Assembly: GCA_016930015.1 (NCBI GenBank)
Contig: JAFGHR010000019.1
Span: 1-64,000 of the forward strand
From: Anaerolineae bacterium
GTDB taxonomy: Bacteria > Chloroflexota > Anaerolineae > Aggregatilineales > Aggregatilineaceae
Direction: 5' to 3'
Length of the DNA stretch: 64,000 bases
Both the position numbers and the translations under genes were made by a program. This document shows positions 44,474 to 53,183 of this stretch, piece after piece (the first letter of the stretch is position 1; each line of letters opens with the position of its first letter). The notes under the pieces were generated by a model. The model ran no database searches and was not told the origin of the DNA. It was given only the letters and a program-made list of their open reading frames with translations.

Positions 44474-45468
44474 CTAACTCCGAAAACTTGCTGGAAATCC
44501 GCGATTTGAAAGTGTACTTCGAAGTCAAAGGCGGCATCCTCAAGCGTACAGTGGGGCACGTGAAAGCGGTTGATGGCGTAAACCTGTCAATTAAACGGGG
44601 GGAAATTCTGGGCCTGGTCGGCGAATCCGGCTGTGGCAAAACCACGGTTGGCCGCGCGCTGCTGCGCCTGATTCCTGCCACAGAAGGCACGGTCTACTTT
44701 AACAACCAGAATATCTTTAAGCTCAAACCGTCCGAACTAAAGCCGCTGCGCAGCCAAATGCAGCTTGTGTTCCAGGACCCCTATTCGTCACTCGACCCAC
44801 GCTCACGCGTAGGGGACATCGTGGGTGAAGGGCTGCGCGTACACGGCGTAAGTAACCGGGGTGAACGTCACCAGCGTGTTCTGGAAGCGCTGCGAATGGT
44901 TGGCCTTCAGGAACATCATATGCGCCGTTTCCCACACGAGTTTTCGGGAGGACAGCGGCAGCGTATCGGTATTGCGCGGGCCCTGGTGCTTAACCCCAGC
45001 TTCATTGTGTGTGACGAACCGGTGTCGGCACTGGACGTATCGATCCAATCACAGGTGCTCAATTTGCTCAAAGACTTGCAGCAGACGCTCGACCTGACGC
45101 TGCTGTTTATTGCGCATGACATGAGCGTGGTGGAGCATTTGTGCAACCGGGTCGCCGTGATGTACCTGGGTAAGATCGTCGAAGTGGCCGACCGCGAAGA
45201 GTTGTTCAGAAATCCACAACATCCCTACACCCAGGCGCTCATGTCAGCTATCCCCATAGCTGATCCCAAAATCAAGCGCCAACGAATTATTCTCCAGGGT
45301 GACCCACCCAGCCCCTTGAATCCCCCGCCGGGCTGCCGGTTCCATACACGCTGCCAGGAAGTCATCGACATTTGCTCCCAGGTGATACCGGAGCAAATCG
45401 ACCTGGGCAACCAGCATTTTTGCGCCTGTCACCGGCGCCAACCCGTGCAAGAAGCGGCTACCAGCTGA
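44470..45468 (+). CDS. Opp/Dpp-type ABC ATP-binding protein (DppF/OppF-like)
   Basis: The 332-aa ATPase has Walker A 'GESGCGKTT', Q-loop '[12 protein letters not shown]', signature '[15 protein letters not shown]', Walker B '[12 protein letters not shown]' and H-loop 'FIAHDMS'. The C-terminal extension has '[20 protein letters not shown]' and a closing CAC motif. Its substrate-side partner is the DppD-like protein encoded just upstream. A short hairpin terminator follows, ending the importer operon. Confidence 0.95.
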   Translation: MTNSENLLEIRDLKVYFEVKGGILKRTVGHVKAVDGVNLSIKRGEILGLVGESGCGKTTVGRALLRLIPATEGTVYFNNQNIFKLKPSELKPLRSQMQLVFQDPYSSLDPRSRVGDIVGEGLRVHGVSNRGERHQRVLEALRMVGLQEHHMRRFPHEFSGGQRQRIGIARALVLNPSFIVCDEPVSALDVSIQSQVLNLLKDLQQTLDLTLLFIAHDMSVVEHLCNRVAVMYLGKIVEVADREELFRNPQHPYTQALMSAIPIADPKIKRQRIILQGDPPSPLNPPPGCRFHTRCQEVIDICSQVIPEQIDLGNQHFCACHRRQPVQEAATS

Positions 45469-45508
45469 TTCTGTACCAACGATGCGCATGCCCCCTAACG
45501 TTATTTTG

Positions 45509-45536
45509 AAGCCCAGTGTTAAACCGGGCTTGTTTT
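45509..45536 (+). terminator. Rho-independent terminator of the importer operon
   Basis: AAGCCC pairs with GGGCTT across an 11-nt loop and is followed by GTTTT. Confidence 0.6.
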
Positions 45537-45699
45537 GACTGCCTCTTAACACGCAGCCAGTAAAATCAACATAACGTGCGACACATCGCCGTCGTTGGGC
45601 ATTGAGAATAATCCGGATGTTCACCACGTGGTGAATATCTCAATATGACAAAAGTCACCCGGATCAGGTGATCTTCGTCGCAGTGCATTTCTGAATATC

Positions 45700-45728
45700 T
45701 TGACAGCACGGGCCACAAGAAATATACT
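45700..45728 (+). promoter_or_regulatory. Strong sigma-70-like promoter of the cellodextrin operon
   Basis: TTGACA and TATACT are exactly 17 nt apart. The first operator begins 12 nt after the -10, so it covers the expected start of transcription. Confidence 0.75.
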
Positions 45729-45739
45729 GGATATAAGGC

Positions 45740-45755
45740 TTGGGAGCGCTCCCAA
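45740..45755. promoter_or_regulatory. LacI/CebR-type operator O1
   Basis: TTGGGAGCGCTCCCAA is a perfect 16-bp palindrome. Its core TGGGAGCGCTCCCA equals the published CebR/CelR box for cellobiose control in actinobacteria. It lies just downstream of the promoter and upstream of a LacI-family gene. Confidence 0.85.
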
Positions 45756-45865
45756 AAGAACATACAAATCCATTCCGAAACCATCAATAGTAGCGGCTTT
45801 ATTAAGCAAAACTTGTATAAAATACAATTGTAGCCGTGGTGATAGCTGGTGTTTTTCATTTGTTC

Positions 45866-45879
45866 TGAGAGCGCTCCCA
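45866..45879. promoter_or_regulatory. LacI/CebR-type operator O2
   Basis: TGAGAGCGCTCCCA differs from the CebR box at one base. Its centre is 125 bp from O1, close to 12 helical turns, so repression by DNA looping is possible. It ends 32 bp before the regulator's start. The rest of the 443-bp gap (45469-45911) holds no gene; a TTGTAT/ATACAA palindrome lies at 45813-45827. Confidence 0.75.
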
Positions 45880-45911
45880 AAATGCTGGGGCATTAGTACA
45901 AGATTTTGATT

Positions 45912-46922
45912 ATGAACCTTGAAGATATTGCTCGATTTTCTGGCGTTTCCCGCTCAACCGTTTCGCGTGTTATTAACAATGACCCTCATGTCAGTGATAA
46001 AACACGCGAAAACGTGTTGAAGATCATTGCGGAACACAACTATGCTCCCAATATTGCCGCGCGCGCGCTGGTCACCAAACGTACCCACGTCATCGGAATA
46101 TACATCTCAAATGTGATTGGTGATCTTTTTTCTGATCCCTACTTCTCAACCCTGCTCCAGGCCATTGTCACTCGCGCCAACGAACAAGACTTTGACGTGA
46201 TGTTATGGTTAAAGGGTCAGGAAACTAGTATCGAACACTTTCACCAACGGATCCTCGACAATCGTATGACCGATGGCCTGGTGTTGTCGTCAACGTCACG
46301 ATACGACACGCTGCCACAGGCATTACTCCAACGTAATCGTACATTTGTGCTCAACGGGCGCCCCTGGTGTGATGAAGAGCATATGAATTATGTTGACGCC
46401 ACAAACCAACACGGGGCCCAACAAGCGGTCGAACACCTGGCACGCATGGGCCACAAGCGTATCGCTACCATCACCGGACGTCTTGACCTGATATCGGGTT
46501 ATGATCGCCTGATCGGTTATCGACAGGCGATTGAACACTTAGAACTGCCTTTTGAAGACAGCCTGGTGATCGAAGGCGACTTTACAGAAATCAGCGGTTA
46601 CATCGGCATGCGAAAGTTAATCTCTGAAAAACCAGATGCCGTTTTTATCGCCAGTGATCATATGGCCATTGGCGCACTGCGTGCCATCCGCGAGTCAGGG
46701 CTGCAAGTGCCCGACGACATCGCCCTGGTAGGTTTCGATGATATGTCGTTTGCCACCATGACCAGCCCTCAATTAACCACTGTGCGCCAGCCGGTACAGC
46801 GGCAGGGCATTTTGGCTACCGAGGGCTTGATCGGACTGCTAGAGGGTAGCATTACGCCGCCCTATCAAGTGTCGTTGCCGACACAACTTGTTATCCGTGA
46901 ATCATGTGGTTTTCCAGCTTAG
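45912..46922 (+). CDS. LacI-family transcriptional regulator (CebR-like)
   Basis: The 336-aa protein begins with a LacI helix-turn-helix ('EDIARFSGVSRSTVSRVINN') and hinge ('APNIAARALVTKRTHVIGIY'), followed by a periplasmic-binding-protein-like effector domain ('GHKRIATITGRLDLISGYDR', 'PDAVFIASDHMAIGALRAIR', 'GFDDMSFATMTSPQLTTVRQ'). I prefer the ATG at 45912 to a TTG two codons earlier. Two operators precede it, so it is probably autoregulated. The downstream genes suggest cellobiose or a cellodextrin as inducer. The inducer is inferred from operator sequence and context. Confidence 0.92.
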   Translation: MNLEDIARFSGVSRSTVSRVINNDPHVSDKTRENVLKIIAEHNYAPNIAARALVTKRTHVIGIYISNVIGDLFSDPYFSTLLQAIVTRANEQDFDVMLWLKGQETSIEHFHQRILDNRMTDGLVLSSTSRYDTLPQALLQRNRTFVLNGRPWCDEEHMNYVDATNQHGAQQAVEHLARMGHKRIATITGRLDLISGYDRLIGYRQAIEHLELPFEDSLVIEGDFTEISGYIGMRKLISEKPDAVFIASDHMAIGALRAIRESGLQVPDDIALVGFDDMSFATMTSPQLTTVRQPVQRQGILATEGLIGLLEGSITPPYQVSLPTQLVIRESCGFPA

Positions 46923-46933
46923 TTGTTTGGAAG

Positions 46934-46954
46934 CGGTTGGGACCTCCCCAACCG
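46934..46954 (+). terminator. Hairpin between regulator and binding-protein genes
   Basis: CGGTTGGG pairs with CCCAACCG around a 5-nt loop, 12 bp after the regulator's stop. No T run follows, so it is more likely an RNA-processing or stability element than a full terminator. Confidence 0.5.
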
Positions 46955-47049
46955 GTAAGGAGGAGTGATCGACAACACACATATCACACACAACCCCACC
47001 CAATATCCGTTATATGACAGCATTTTAGTTCTGAGGAGTATCACACAAA

Positions 47050-48447
47050 ATGTCTAAAGTCAAAGTTTTGGTTCCCGTTCTGGTGATGGTCGCGCTTGTC
47101 GCGCTTGCCCTCGCTCCAATGACCGGTGACTCGGCTGTCGAAGCCCAGGAACCTGTGACCGTCACGATCTTCGTTGGTGTCGGTACGGGTTATCAACCTT
47201 ATCAGCAAGATGCTCAGAACGCCCTGGCTGATGAATGGAACGCCACTCACGACGACATCAAGGTCGTCTTCGAATATCACGACAACACCACCGCTCGTGA
47301 CGAACTGCTGACCCGCGTTGCCGCTGGCGATCCGCCCGCGATCGTGGGTCCGGCTGGCGTTCGTACCGTGTACGAAATCAGCAACATGTGGGCTGACATC
47401 GGCGCTTTGATGGAAGCTGACGTTGCTGAAATCAACATGGACGACTTCGACGCCGCCAGTTTCGATATGTACGAACTGGGTGGTCGTCAGATCGCCATCC
47501 CGCTGGGTGTGTATCCCTCCTTCGTATATGTCAACGAAACCATCTTCGAAGATGGCGAAGTTGAACTGCCGCCAGTTGAGTATGGTGAGTGGACCTGGGA
47601 CGACCTGAAAGAAAAGGCCATGGCGTTGACGCAGGACGTCAACGGCGTTTATCTTGGTGAAGAGGGCTTTGACGCCGCGAATATCGAAGTTTACGGCTAC
47701 TTCCCCTTCTGGACCAACTTCCGCGCCAGCACCATCCTCTTCAGCCCTGAAGATGCTGGTGTTCAGATTAACGATGACGGTTCCGTGACTGCCACCTTTA
47801 ACCAGGAAGCGATCCTGACTGCCTCGAAGTTCTACCACGACGGCATCTGGAAGGACACCTACATGCCCAACATCGACGCCGAAGGCGCCATCGGTGAGGG
47901 CGTTAGCAACCCGTTCGTCTCTGGCCGCGTTGCCATGGGCGTCAGCCACACCTGGCTGTTCGGCGGTATGAAGGACGGTGTCGAAAGCGGCGCTTTCACG
48001 GATAGCTGGAACGTTTACCCGTCCCCAACCGCCCTGAACGGTATCACCACCGCTCGCGTGCACGCCGACACCTTCGCCATCATGGATGGCTTCGAGAACC
48101 AAGACGCGGCGTGGCAAGTTCTCAAGTGGCTAACCAGCCAGGACGTCTCGCTCGAACTGTGCAAGACCTACGGCTGCATGCCCGCTCGCCTCTCCGTCCG
48201 CGGTGACTGGGAAGCCGAATGGCTCGAAATCTTCCCCGAGCTCGACCTGGACGTAGTCTATGGCGCGCTCGAATACCTCGACGCCCCCAACCACGAGGGC
48301 TACATGCCCAACTACGCCCGCGCCTGGGACGCGCTGGAACTGTTCTGGAACAACCTGCGCACCGATCCTGATATGGATGTCGAAGCATCGCTGAACGAGG
48401 TGAACGCCGAAGTTCAGGCTCTCTTCGATGAGGCCCTGGCTGAGTAA
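47050..48447 (+). CDS. Family 1 (CUT1) sugar solute-binding protein
   Basis: The 465-aa protein has an N-terminal signal peptide ('LVPVLVMVALVALALAPMTG') and a cleavage zone near VEAQEP, without a lipobox Cys. The mature part matches carbohydrate-binding proteins of the MalE group ('LADEWNATHDDIKVVFEYHD', 'DELLTRVAAGDPPAIVGPAG', 'FVYVNETIFEDG', 'SGRVAMGVSHTWLFGGMKDG'). It is acidic and highly codon-biased, consistent with strong expression. GAGGAG precedes the ATG. It should capture cellodextrins for the two permeases that follow. The lack of an anchor is odd for an organism without an outer membrane. Confidence 0.93.
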   Translation: MSKVKVLVPVLVMVALVALALAPMTGDSAVEAQEPVTVTIFVGVGTGYQPYQQDAQNALADEWNATHDDIKVVFEYHDNTTARDELLTRVAAGDPPAIVGPAGVRTVYEISNMWADIGALMEADVAEINMDDFDAASFDMYELGGRQIAIPLGVYPSFVYVNETIFEDGEVELPPVEYGEWTWDDLKEKAMALTQDVNGVYLGEEGFDAANIEVYGYFPFWTNFRASTILFSPEDAGVQINDDGSVTATFNQEAILTASKFYHDGIWKDTYMPNIDAEGAIGEGVSNPFVSGRVAMGVSHTWLFGGMKDGVESGAFTDSWNVYPSPTALNGITTARVHADTFAIMDGFENQDAAWQVLKWLTSQDVSLELCKTYGCMPARLSVRGDWEAEWLEIFPELDLDVVYGALEYLDAPNHEGYMPNYARAWDALELFWNNLRTDPDMDVEASLNEVNAEVQALFDEALAE

Positions 48448-48477
48448 TAACCAGTCACTAGCTTGTACACAATTGCA

Positions 48478-48503
48478 TGTGGTGGGTCTTTCGACCCACC
48501 ACA
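48478..48503 (+). terminator. Strong hairpin after the binding-protein gene
   Basis: A perfect 11-bp stem (TGTGGTGGGTC with GACCCACCACA) with loop TTTC. No T run follows. Such hairpins commonly protect binding-protein mRNA and lower downstream permease expression. Confidence 0.7.
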
Positions 48504-48599
48504 CGTCTACTCACAGGCTATTTAGGCCAGACCCTGAGTGTGTGTAACCATGCAGGATTGTGGGTAACCCCCGTTTGGAATGCAACGCCGAGGTAGAAC

Positions 48600-49670
48600 A
48601 TGACTACTGAAATAGATACGACAAGTGATATACAAGCGGACCTACGGACAGAAATTGCTGAGCCCAGATTGACACCGAGGCGTGCTCAAATTCTATGGGG
48701 CTACCTGTTCCTGGCACCATGGATCGTGGGTTTTCTTGTGTTCATTGCAGGCCCAATGCTTGCCTCGTTATACCTATCCATGACGAACTATAGTATTGGC
48801 TCAGATAGGCCTACAGAGTTTATTGGCCTGGATAACTACAAACGTATGTTTGCCCTGGATATCCAGAAGGGCGATGAGGGCGAAGAAATCGTCTTTAAAC
48901 CGGGCTACCAGGAGTGGACAAGTGTCGGGGATTACCACATTGGGGCAGAGGACCACCGCTTCTGGCAGTCGGTTGAGGTTACACTAAAATATGCCGTCGT
49001 AGCACTGCCTCTATCGCTCGCGCTGGCCTTGTTCCTTGCGATTCTCACGAATATTAGAGTCCCAGGTGTTACAGTTTTTCGAACGCTGTTCTATTTACCA
49101 ACCGTCATTCCTGCTGTTGTGTCCGCATCGGTATTTTTGCAGTTTTTACGCCAGCAGGACGGTTGGCTAAACAATTATGCACTCGAACCATTTGGGATTA
49201 CGGGTCCAGACTGGCTGCAGAACCCAGAGTTTGCCATTCCCACCCTGACACTCATCGCAACTTGGGGAATCGGCACGACCATGTTGATGTTCCTGGCCGG
49301 GCTGCAGAACGTGCCCACCGAACTTTATGAGGCCGCCCGCGTGGATGGGGCGAATTTCTTTTCGCGCTTCTGGCATATTACGGTCCCCATGATTTCCCCG
49401 GTCATTCTGTATAATCTCGTTATTGGTCTGATTGGCACATTCCAATATTTCACCATCGCCTATGCCCTCACGGCTGACGTCCAGATGGGTGGACGCGATT
49501 TGTCAATGTACTTCTATAACATGCACGTCTACCGCGAAGCCTATGTGTTCTTTGAAATGGGGTATGCCTCGGCGCTGGCCTGGATTCTGCTGATCATCAT
49601 ATTAATTGTGACCGTAGCAGTCTTTCGTACTTCCACCCGTTGGGTGTATTACGCGGCGGGAGGCAGATAA
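48600..49670 (+). CDS. CUT1-type sugar ABC permease (MalF-like)
   Basis: The 356-aa protein has six membrane segments, starting with 'WGYLFLAPWIVGFLVFIAGP'. The EAA loop is 'LYEAARVDGANFFSRFWHIT'. An outer loop of about 35 residues near positions 83-118 ('IQKGDEGEEIVFKPGYQEW') is longer than in typical bacterial homologues. It pairs with the permease whose start is 2 nt downstream of its stop. No ATPase gene lies in this operon, so a shared MsmK-like ATPase elsewhere must energise it. Confidence 0.93.
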   Translation: MTTEIDTTSDIQADLRTEIAEPRLTPRRAQILWGYLFLAPWIVGFLVFIAGPMLASLYLSMTNYSIGSDRPTEFIGLDNYKRMFALDIQKGDEGEEIVFKPGYQEWTSVGDYHIGAEDHRFWQSVEVTLKYAVVALPLSLALALFLAILTNIRVPGVTVFRTLFYLPTVIPAVVSASVFLQFLRQQDGWLNNYALEPFGITGPDWLQNPEFAIPTLTLIATWGIGTTMLMFLAGLQNVPTELYEAARVDGANFFSRFWHITVPMISPVILYNLVIGLIGTFQYFTIAYALTADVQMGGRDLSMYFYNMHVYREAYVFFEMGYASALAWILLIIILIVTVAVFRTSTRWVYYAAGGR

Positions 49671-49672
49671 TC

Positions 49673-51151
49673 ATGAACCGATTAATGAGTTTATTCACTA
49701 ACAACCCCGCCGGACGACGCGGCTATCTGAAATACGATGCCTACAAATACATTGGCACCGGTATGCTGTTTATGTTTCTGGTCCTCCTGGCTACGGTTTA
49801 CCTGAGCCCACTGTTGTATATGGGCAGCACCGCGTTAAAGAGTGAAGTGCAGTTGTCCGATCCGGATGATCCCATCATCCCGCAGGGAGCCAAAACCTAT
49901 CATTATGTCAGCCCTGATCACGAAAGCTTCAAATACACCTACCGCCGGCCTGTCACCCTGGAGTACAACGGTGAAGAAATGCCGGTCTACGAAGTGATCG
50001 CGCAAGGGCAGATTCTCAATTATGCGCTGGTTGATGCCGAGACGGCCCTGTTTATTGACACGGGAAACATTGAGGCTGGCCCGGTTGAACTCGATATCGA
50101 CATCAGCAGCCTGAAACGTGCCATCGAGCGCGAACGGCTCGAAGTGCCGCTTTACGATGTTGATGTCAATGGTGAAACTAAGCGATTGGGCCTGATCGAA
50201 AAATACGAAGACGGCTCCACGCTGTGGATGGACCCCGAAAACATCAATGTTGAACCGGTTCGTCTGCCGATCGAAGCCAATCCCGATAACCTGGTACGCA
50301 CTGAAAGTGACCTGCGGCTGTACCATGTTCCAATAGATGGCGAAACGAAAGTGCTGGCGCTGCTGGAATCCAAGCGTAACAGTGCCACATTTGTCGATCC
50401 AGACAACCCCGAAGAACTCATCAAACTGGATGATATCCGGGTGCGTGGCCTGGACTCGGTCTGGGAACTGGAATTCCATCCCGAAAACTTCAAGGATGCG
50501 ATTGACCAGATCGAGTACTTCCGCCTGTTCCGCAACACGCTCATCATGTCGGTTATCGGCGGTTTTGGTGCCATGATATCGGCTACGCTGGTAGCGTATG
50601 GGTTCACCCGGTTCAATATTCCCTACGGTAACATTCTGTTCCTCATCCTGCTGGCGACGATCATGCTGCCGCCACAGGTTACCCAGATCCCGACATATAT
50701 TGTCTTCCGGGAAATCGGGTGGATTGGTACGCTCTTACCCCTCATCGTGCCGCATTTCTTCGCGAACGCGTATAACGTGTTCCTGCTGCGCCAGTACATG
50801 ATGGGTATTCCGCTGGAACTGGATGACGCGGCCCGCGTTGATGGCGCCAACCCGCTGCAAATTCTCTGGCATGTCATCATTCCTGAAGCACGCCCAGCCA
50901 TGGTAGCGGCCTATCTGTTCCATTTCCTGTTTGCATGGAACGACTTCCAACAACCGCTGATCTACATCGGCGGCAACGAGGATAACCAGGTGCTGGCCGT
51001 TGGTTTGCAGCGTTTCACCCAGATCTATTCATCGCAGCAGCACCTGATGATGGCAGCCGGTATCCTGACCATGCTGGTACCGCTGGCCGTATTCTTCCTG
51101 GCCCAGCGCATCTTCATGCAAGGTGTTGTGATCACTGGGGTTGAAAAATGA
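49673..51151 (+). CDS. CUT1-type sugar ABC permease (MalG-like) with large extracytoplasmic insert
   Basis: The ATG at 49673 follows GGAGG; the 492-aa product is about 200 residues longer than usual MalG. After the first membrane segment (about 28-52), residues about 72-262 form an insert with two clear and one weak tandem repeat of about 55 residues: 'LYDVDVNGETKRLGLIEK', 'LYHVPIDGETKVLALLES' and an earlier 'MPVYEVIAQGQILNYALV', each followed by a W/F-x-D-P stretch. The remaining five helices and EAA loop 'LDDAARVDGANPLQILWHVI' are normal. The insert faces outside, where the binding protein docks. The stop overlaps the GH8 gene by 4 bp. Confidence 0.92.
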   Translation: MNRLMSLFTNNPAGRRGYLKYDAYKYIGTGMLFMFLVLLATVYLSPLLYMGSTALKSEVQLSDPDDPIIPQGAKTYHYVSPDHESFKYTYRRPVTLEYNGEEMPVYEVIAQGQILNYALVDAETALFIDTGNIEAGPVELDIDISSLKRAIERERLEVPLYDVDVNGETKRLGLIEKYEDGSTLWMDPENINVEPVRLPIEANPDNLVRTESDLRLYHVPIDGETKVLALLESKRNSATFVDPDNPEELIKLDDIRVRGLDSVWELEFHPENFKDAIDQIEYFRLFRNTLIMSVIGGFGAMISATLVAYGFTRFNIPYGNILFLILLATIMLPPQVTQIPTYIVFREIGWIGTLLPLIVPHFFANAYNVFLLRQYMMGIPLELDDAARVDGANPLQILWHVIIPEARPAMVAAYLFHFLFAWNDFQQPLIYIGGNEDNQVLAVGLQRFTQIYSSQQHLMMAAGILTMLVPLAVFFLAQRIFMQGVVITGVEK

Positions 51152-53043
51152 AGCGGCTTATTCTTTGCATCGTTGTTCTTTTGCTCTTGGGCACCGGCAG
51201 CGCTGCTGTTGCCCAAGATGGCGGCGATCTGCTCGCCCCAGAACAGATTCCGGGCGAAGCCGTATACATTCCCTTCCCGGTGGCCATCACGGTTGATGGT
51301 GATCTGGCCGATTGGGAAGGGGTCCCCATGATCACGGTCGATAAAGGGCCGATGATCTCACCAGACCCGGCTGAAAACGGCTCATTCACATTTGCCGTCG
51401 CAGCCGATGCCGATTACGTCTACATCACCATGTCCATGCCCGACAAAAACATCATTGCCGGGCAGCACGGGTCGGAATATTGGAACGAAGACTCGCTCGA
51501 ATTTTACCTGAATGTGTCGGACAATGTGTTTTCTCAGGTTTATACAGACGGCATCTACCAGATCAATATCAATGCAACCAATATCGGCAACACCGACCCG
51601 GATGCGCTCACGCTAACCGGGGTGCGCAGTCAGGAATTGGCCGTCAGCGGGTTTGTGTTCGAGACTGGCGACGGGTGGGGGTTTGAAGCCTCAATCCCCC
51701 TCGAAGGCCTGGTCGAACCCGGACACGGTGTGGAAATCGGCTTCCAGGCGCAAGCGAACGGCGCCAGCAGCACCGACCGGAACGTCAAGCTGATCTGGTC
51801 CAACGCCGACACCGGCGATTCCTCCTGGCAGAATCCCGGCGTGTTTGGTCGCGGATTGTTCTTTGAAATCGGCCAAACAGAGATTCCGCTGCCCAGTGAG
51901 CCGCCGGAAGACGAAGGGCTTACATTTGATTGGGGTGATATGGAATGGAATGAGATCGTAACCAGCACCTGGGAAGGTTATAAACAGAACTATATCTACT
52001 GCGGTGAGAACTGCGGCGATAACCTGGGCCTGGTGTTTGATCCCAACATGGACTACCAGGCTGTCAGCGAGGGTGTCGGGTACGGTATGCTGATGGCCGT
52101 GATGATGAATGATCAGGACACGTTCGACACCATATACGACGCCGCACACGACATCATGCTTGACGAGCGCACGGGGCTGTTTCACTGGCGTGCCAGCAAT
52201 ACCGGCGAGATCACGGGGCGTACATCAGCTACCGACGCCGAAGAAGATATCGCCGTCGCGCTGATTTTCGCCCAGACGCGAGTAGAAAACGGCGAATGGA
52301 CCCAACACGCCACGCGGCCTTACAACTGCCGGGCCAACGACATGATCGACGCCATTTACGAGTACGAAGTTTACGATGGCCGTTATCTGACGCCCGGCGA
52401 TGACTGGGGCGGCAACGGGCAGGATATCCTGAACCTGTCTTACTTTGCCCCAGCCTGGTACCGTATTTATGACCAGTTCCAGGGCACCGATCGCTGGGAC
52501 AGCGTGATTACCTATGGCTACCGTGCGCTGTTCCTGACCGAAGGCGCCGACAAAGGGCTTGCGCCCGATTGGTCAACATCAGAGGGCGGCCCGGCATTTG
52601 CCTACTGCGAAGCAACCGATCGCCCCCTCGACACGTGCCGGTACGAAATGTACTACGATGCTATTCGTGTGCCCTGGCGAATCGGGCTGGACTGCCTGTG
52701 GTTTGGCGACTCACGTGCATGTCGATGGTCCAAACGCAGCGCTGACTTTTTGAGCCAACTGCCACCCGAACAGTTTGCGCGTATGTATGATATGGACGGT
52801 ACGCCGATCATCAGCTACCAGAACGAGCTGACGGTTGGCATGTGGTTACCGGCGGCGTTGGCAGCCGAAAATGCCGAACTGGTTGCCGAATTGGCGCAGC
52901 AGCTCTACGGTTATGCTGGCAATGCGATTTCTGAAGGGTATTGGGGCGGAACATCGCAGTATTACTTCAACCAGAGTTTAGCGTGGTTTGGAGCCTCACT
53001 CCTTTCAGGAGATTTCCAAAACCTGTACCCACAACCCGAATAA
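51148..53043 (+). CDS. Secreted GH8 glycoside hydrolase with N-terminal CBM9-like domain
   Basis: A signal peptide ends near AVAQD (residue 22). Residues about 40-245 form a CBM9/DOMON-like beta-sandwich ('AITVDGDLADWEGVPMITVD', 'YWNEDSLEFYLNVSDN', 'GWGFEASIPLEGL'). Residues about 270-631 match GH8: general acid Glu309 in 'AVSEGVGYGMLMAVMM', and 'TSATDAEEDIAVALIFAQTR' with conserved Asp363. GH8 enzymes cut beta-1,4-glucans, xylan or chitosan by inversion. With the cellodextrin importer and phosphorylase alongside, endo-glucanase is favoured over xylanase. Translation is coupled to the permease by a 4-bp overlap. Confidence 0.9.
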   Translation: MKRLILCIVVLLLLGTGSAAVAQDGGDLLAPEQIPGEAVYIPFPVAITVDGDLADWEGVPMITVDKGPMISPDPAENGSFTFAVAADADYVYITMSMPDKNIIAGQHGSEYWNEDSLEFYLNVSDNVFSQVYTDGIYQININATNIGNTDPDALTLTGVRSQELAVSGFVFETGDGWGFEASIPLEGLVEPGHGVEIGFQAQANGASSTDRNVKLIWSNADTGDSSWQNPGVFGRGLFFEIGQTEIPLPSEPPEDEGLTFDWGDMEWNEIVTSTWEGYKQNYIYCGENCGDNLGLVFDPNMDYQAVSEGVGYGMLMAVMMNDQDTFDTIYDAAHDIMLDERTGLFHWRASNTGEITGRTSATDAEEDIAVALIFAQTRVENGEWTQHATRPYNCRANDMIDAIYEYEVYDGRYLTPGDDWGGNGQDILNLSYFAPAWYRIYDQFQGTDRWDSVITYGYRALFLTEGADKGLAPDWSTSEGGPAFAYCEATDRPLDTCRYEMYYDAIRVPWRIGLDCLWFGDSRACRWSKRSADFLSQLPPEQFARMYDMDGTPIISYQNELTVGMWLPAALAAENAELVAELAQQLYGYAGNAISEGYWGGTSQYYFNQSLAWFGASLLSGDFQNLYPQPE

Positions 53044-53055
53044 GGATAGGTCTTT

Positions 53056-53146
53056 AACTCTCTCTGATCCAGTGGGCCAGGGAGAGTTATGTTAACTCGT
53101 GTATGCTAATTACCATTCTGGCCCCCGTCACACATAAACTGGGGGC
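53056..53146 (+). terminator. Two hairpins between GH8 and GH94 genes
   Basis: AACTCTCTCTG pairs with CAGGGAGAGTT (53056-53088, one G-U pair). A second stem GCCCCC/GGGGGC spans 53121-53146. Neither has a good T run, so partial termination or mRNA processing is likely. Confidence 0.55.
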
Positions 53147-53183
53147 GTCTAGAAAACAGCTTAACACAGAGTCTGGAGAAACA

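Noticed and set aside
47041-48117. Open frame of 358 codons antisense to the sugar-binding protein gene
   Set aside because: It results from strong codon bias on the coding strand. The sense gene has a signal peptide, Shine-Dalgarno and family motifs.
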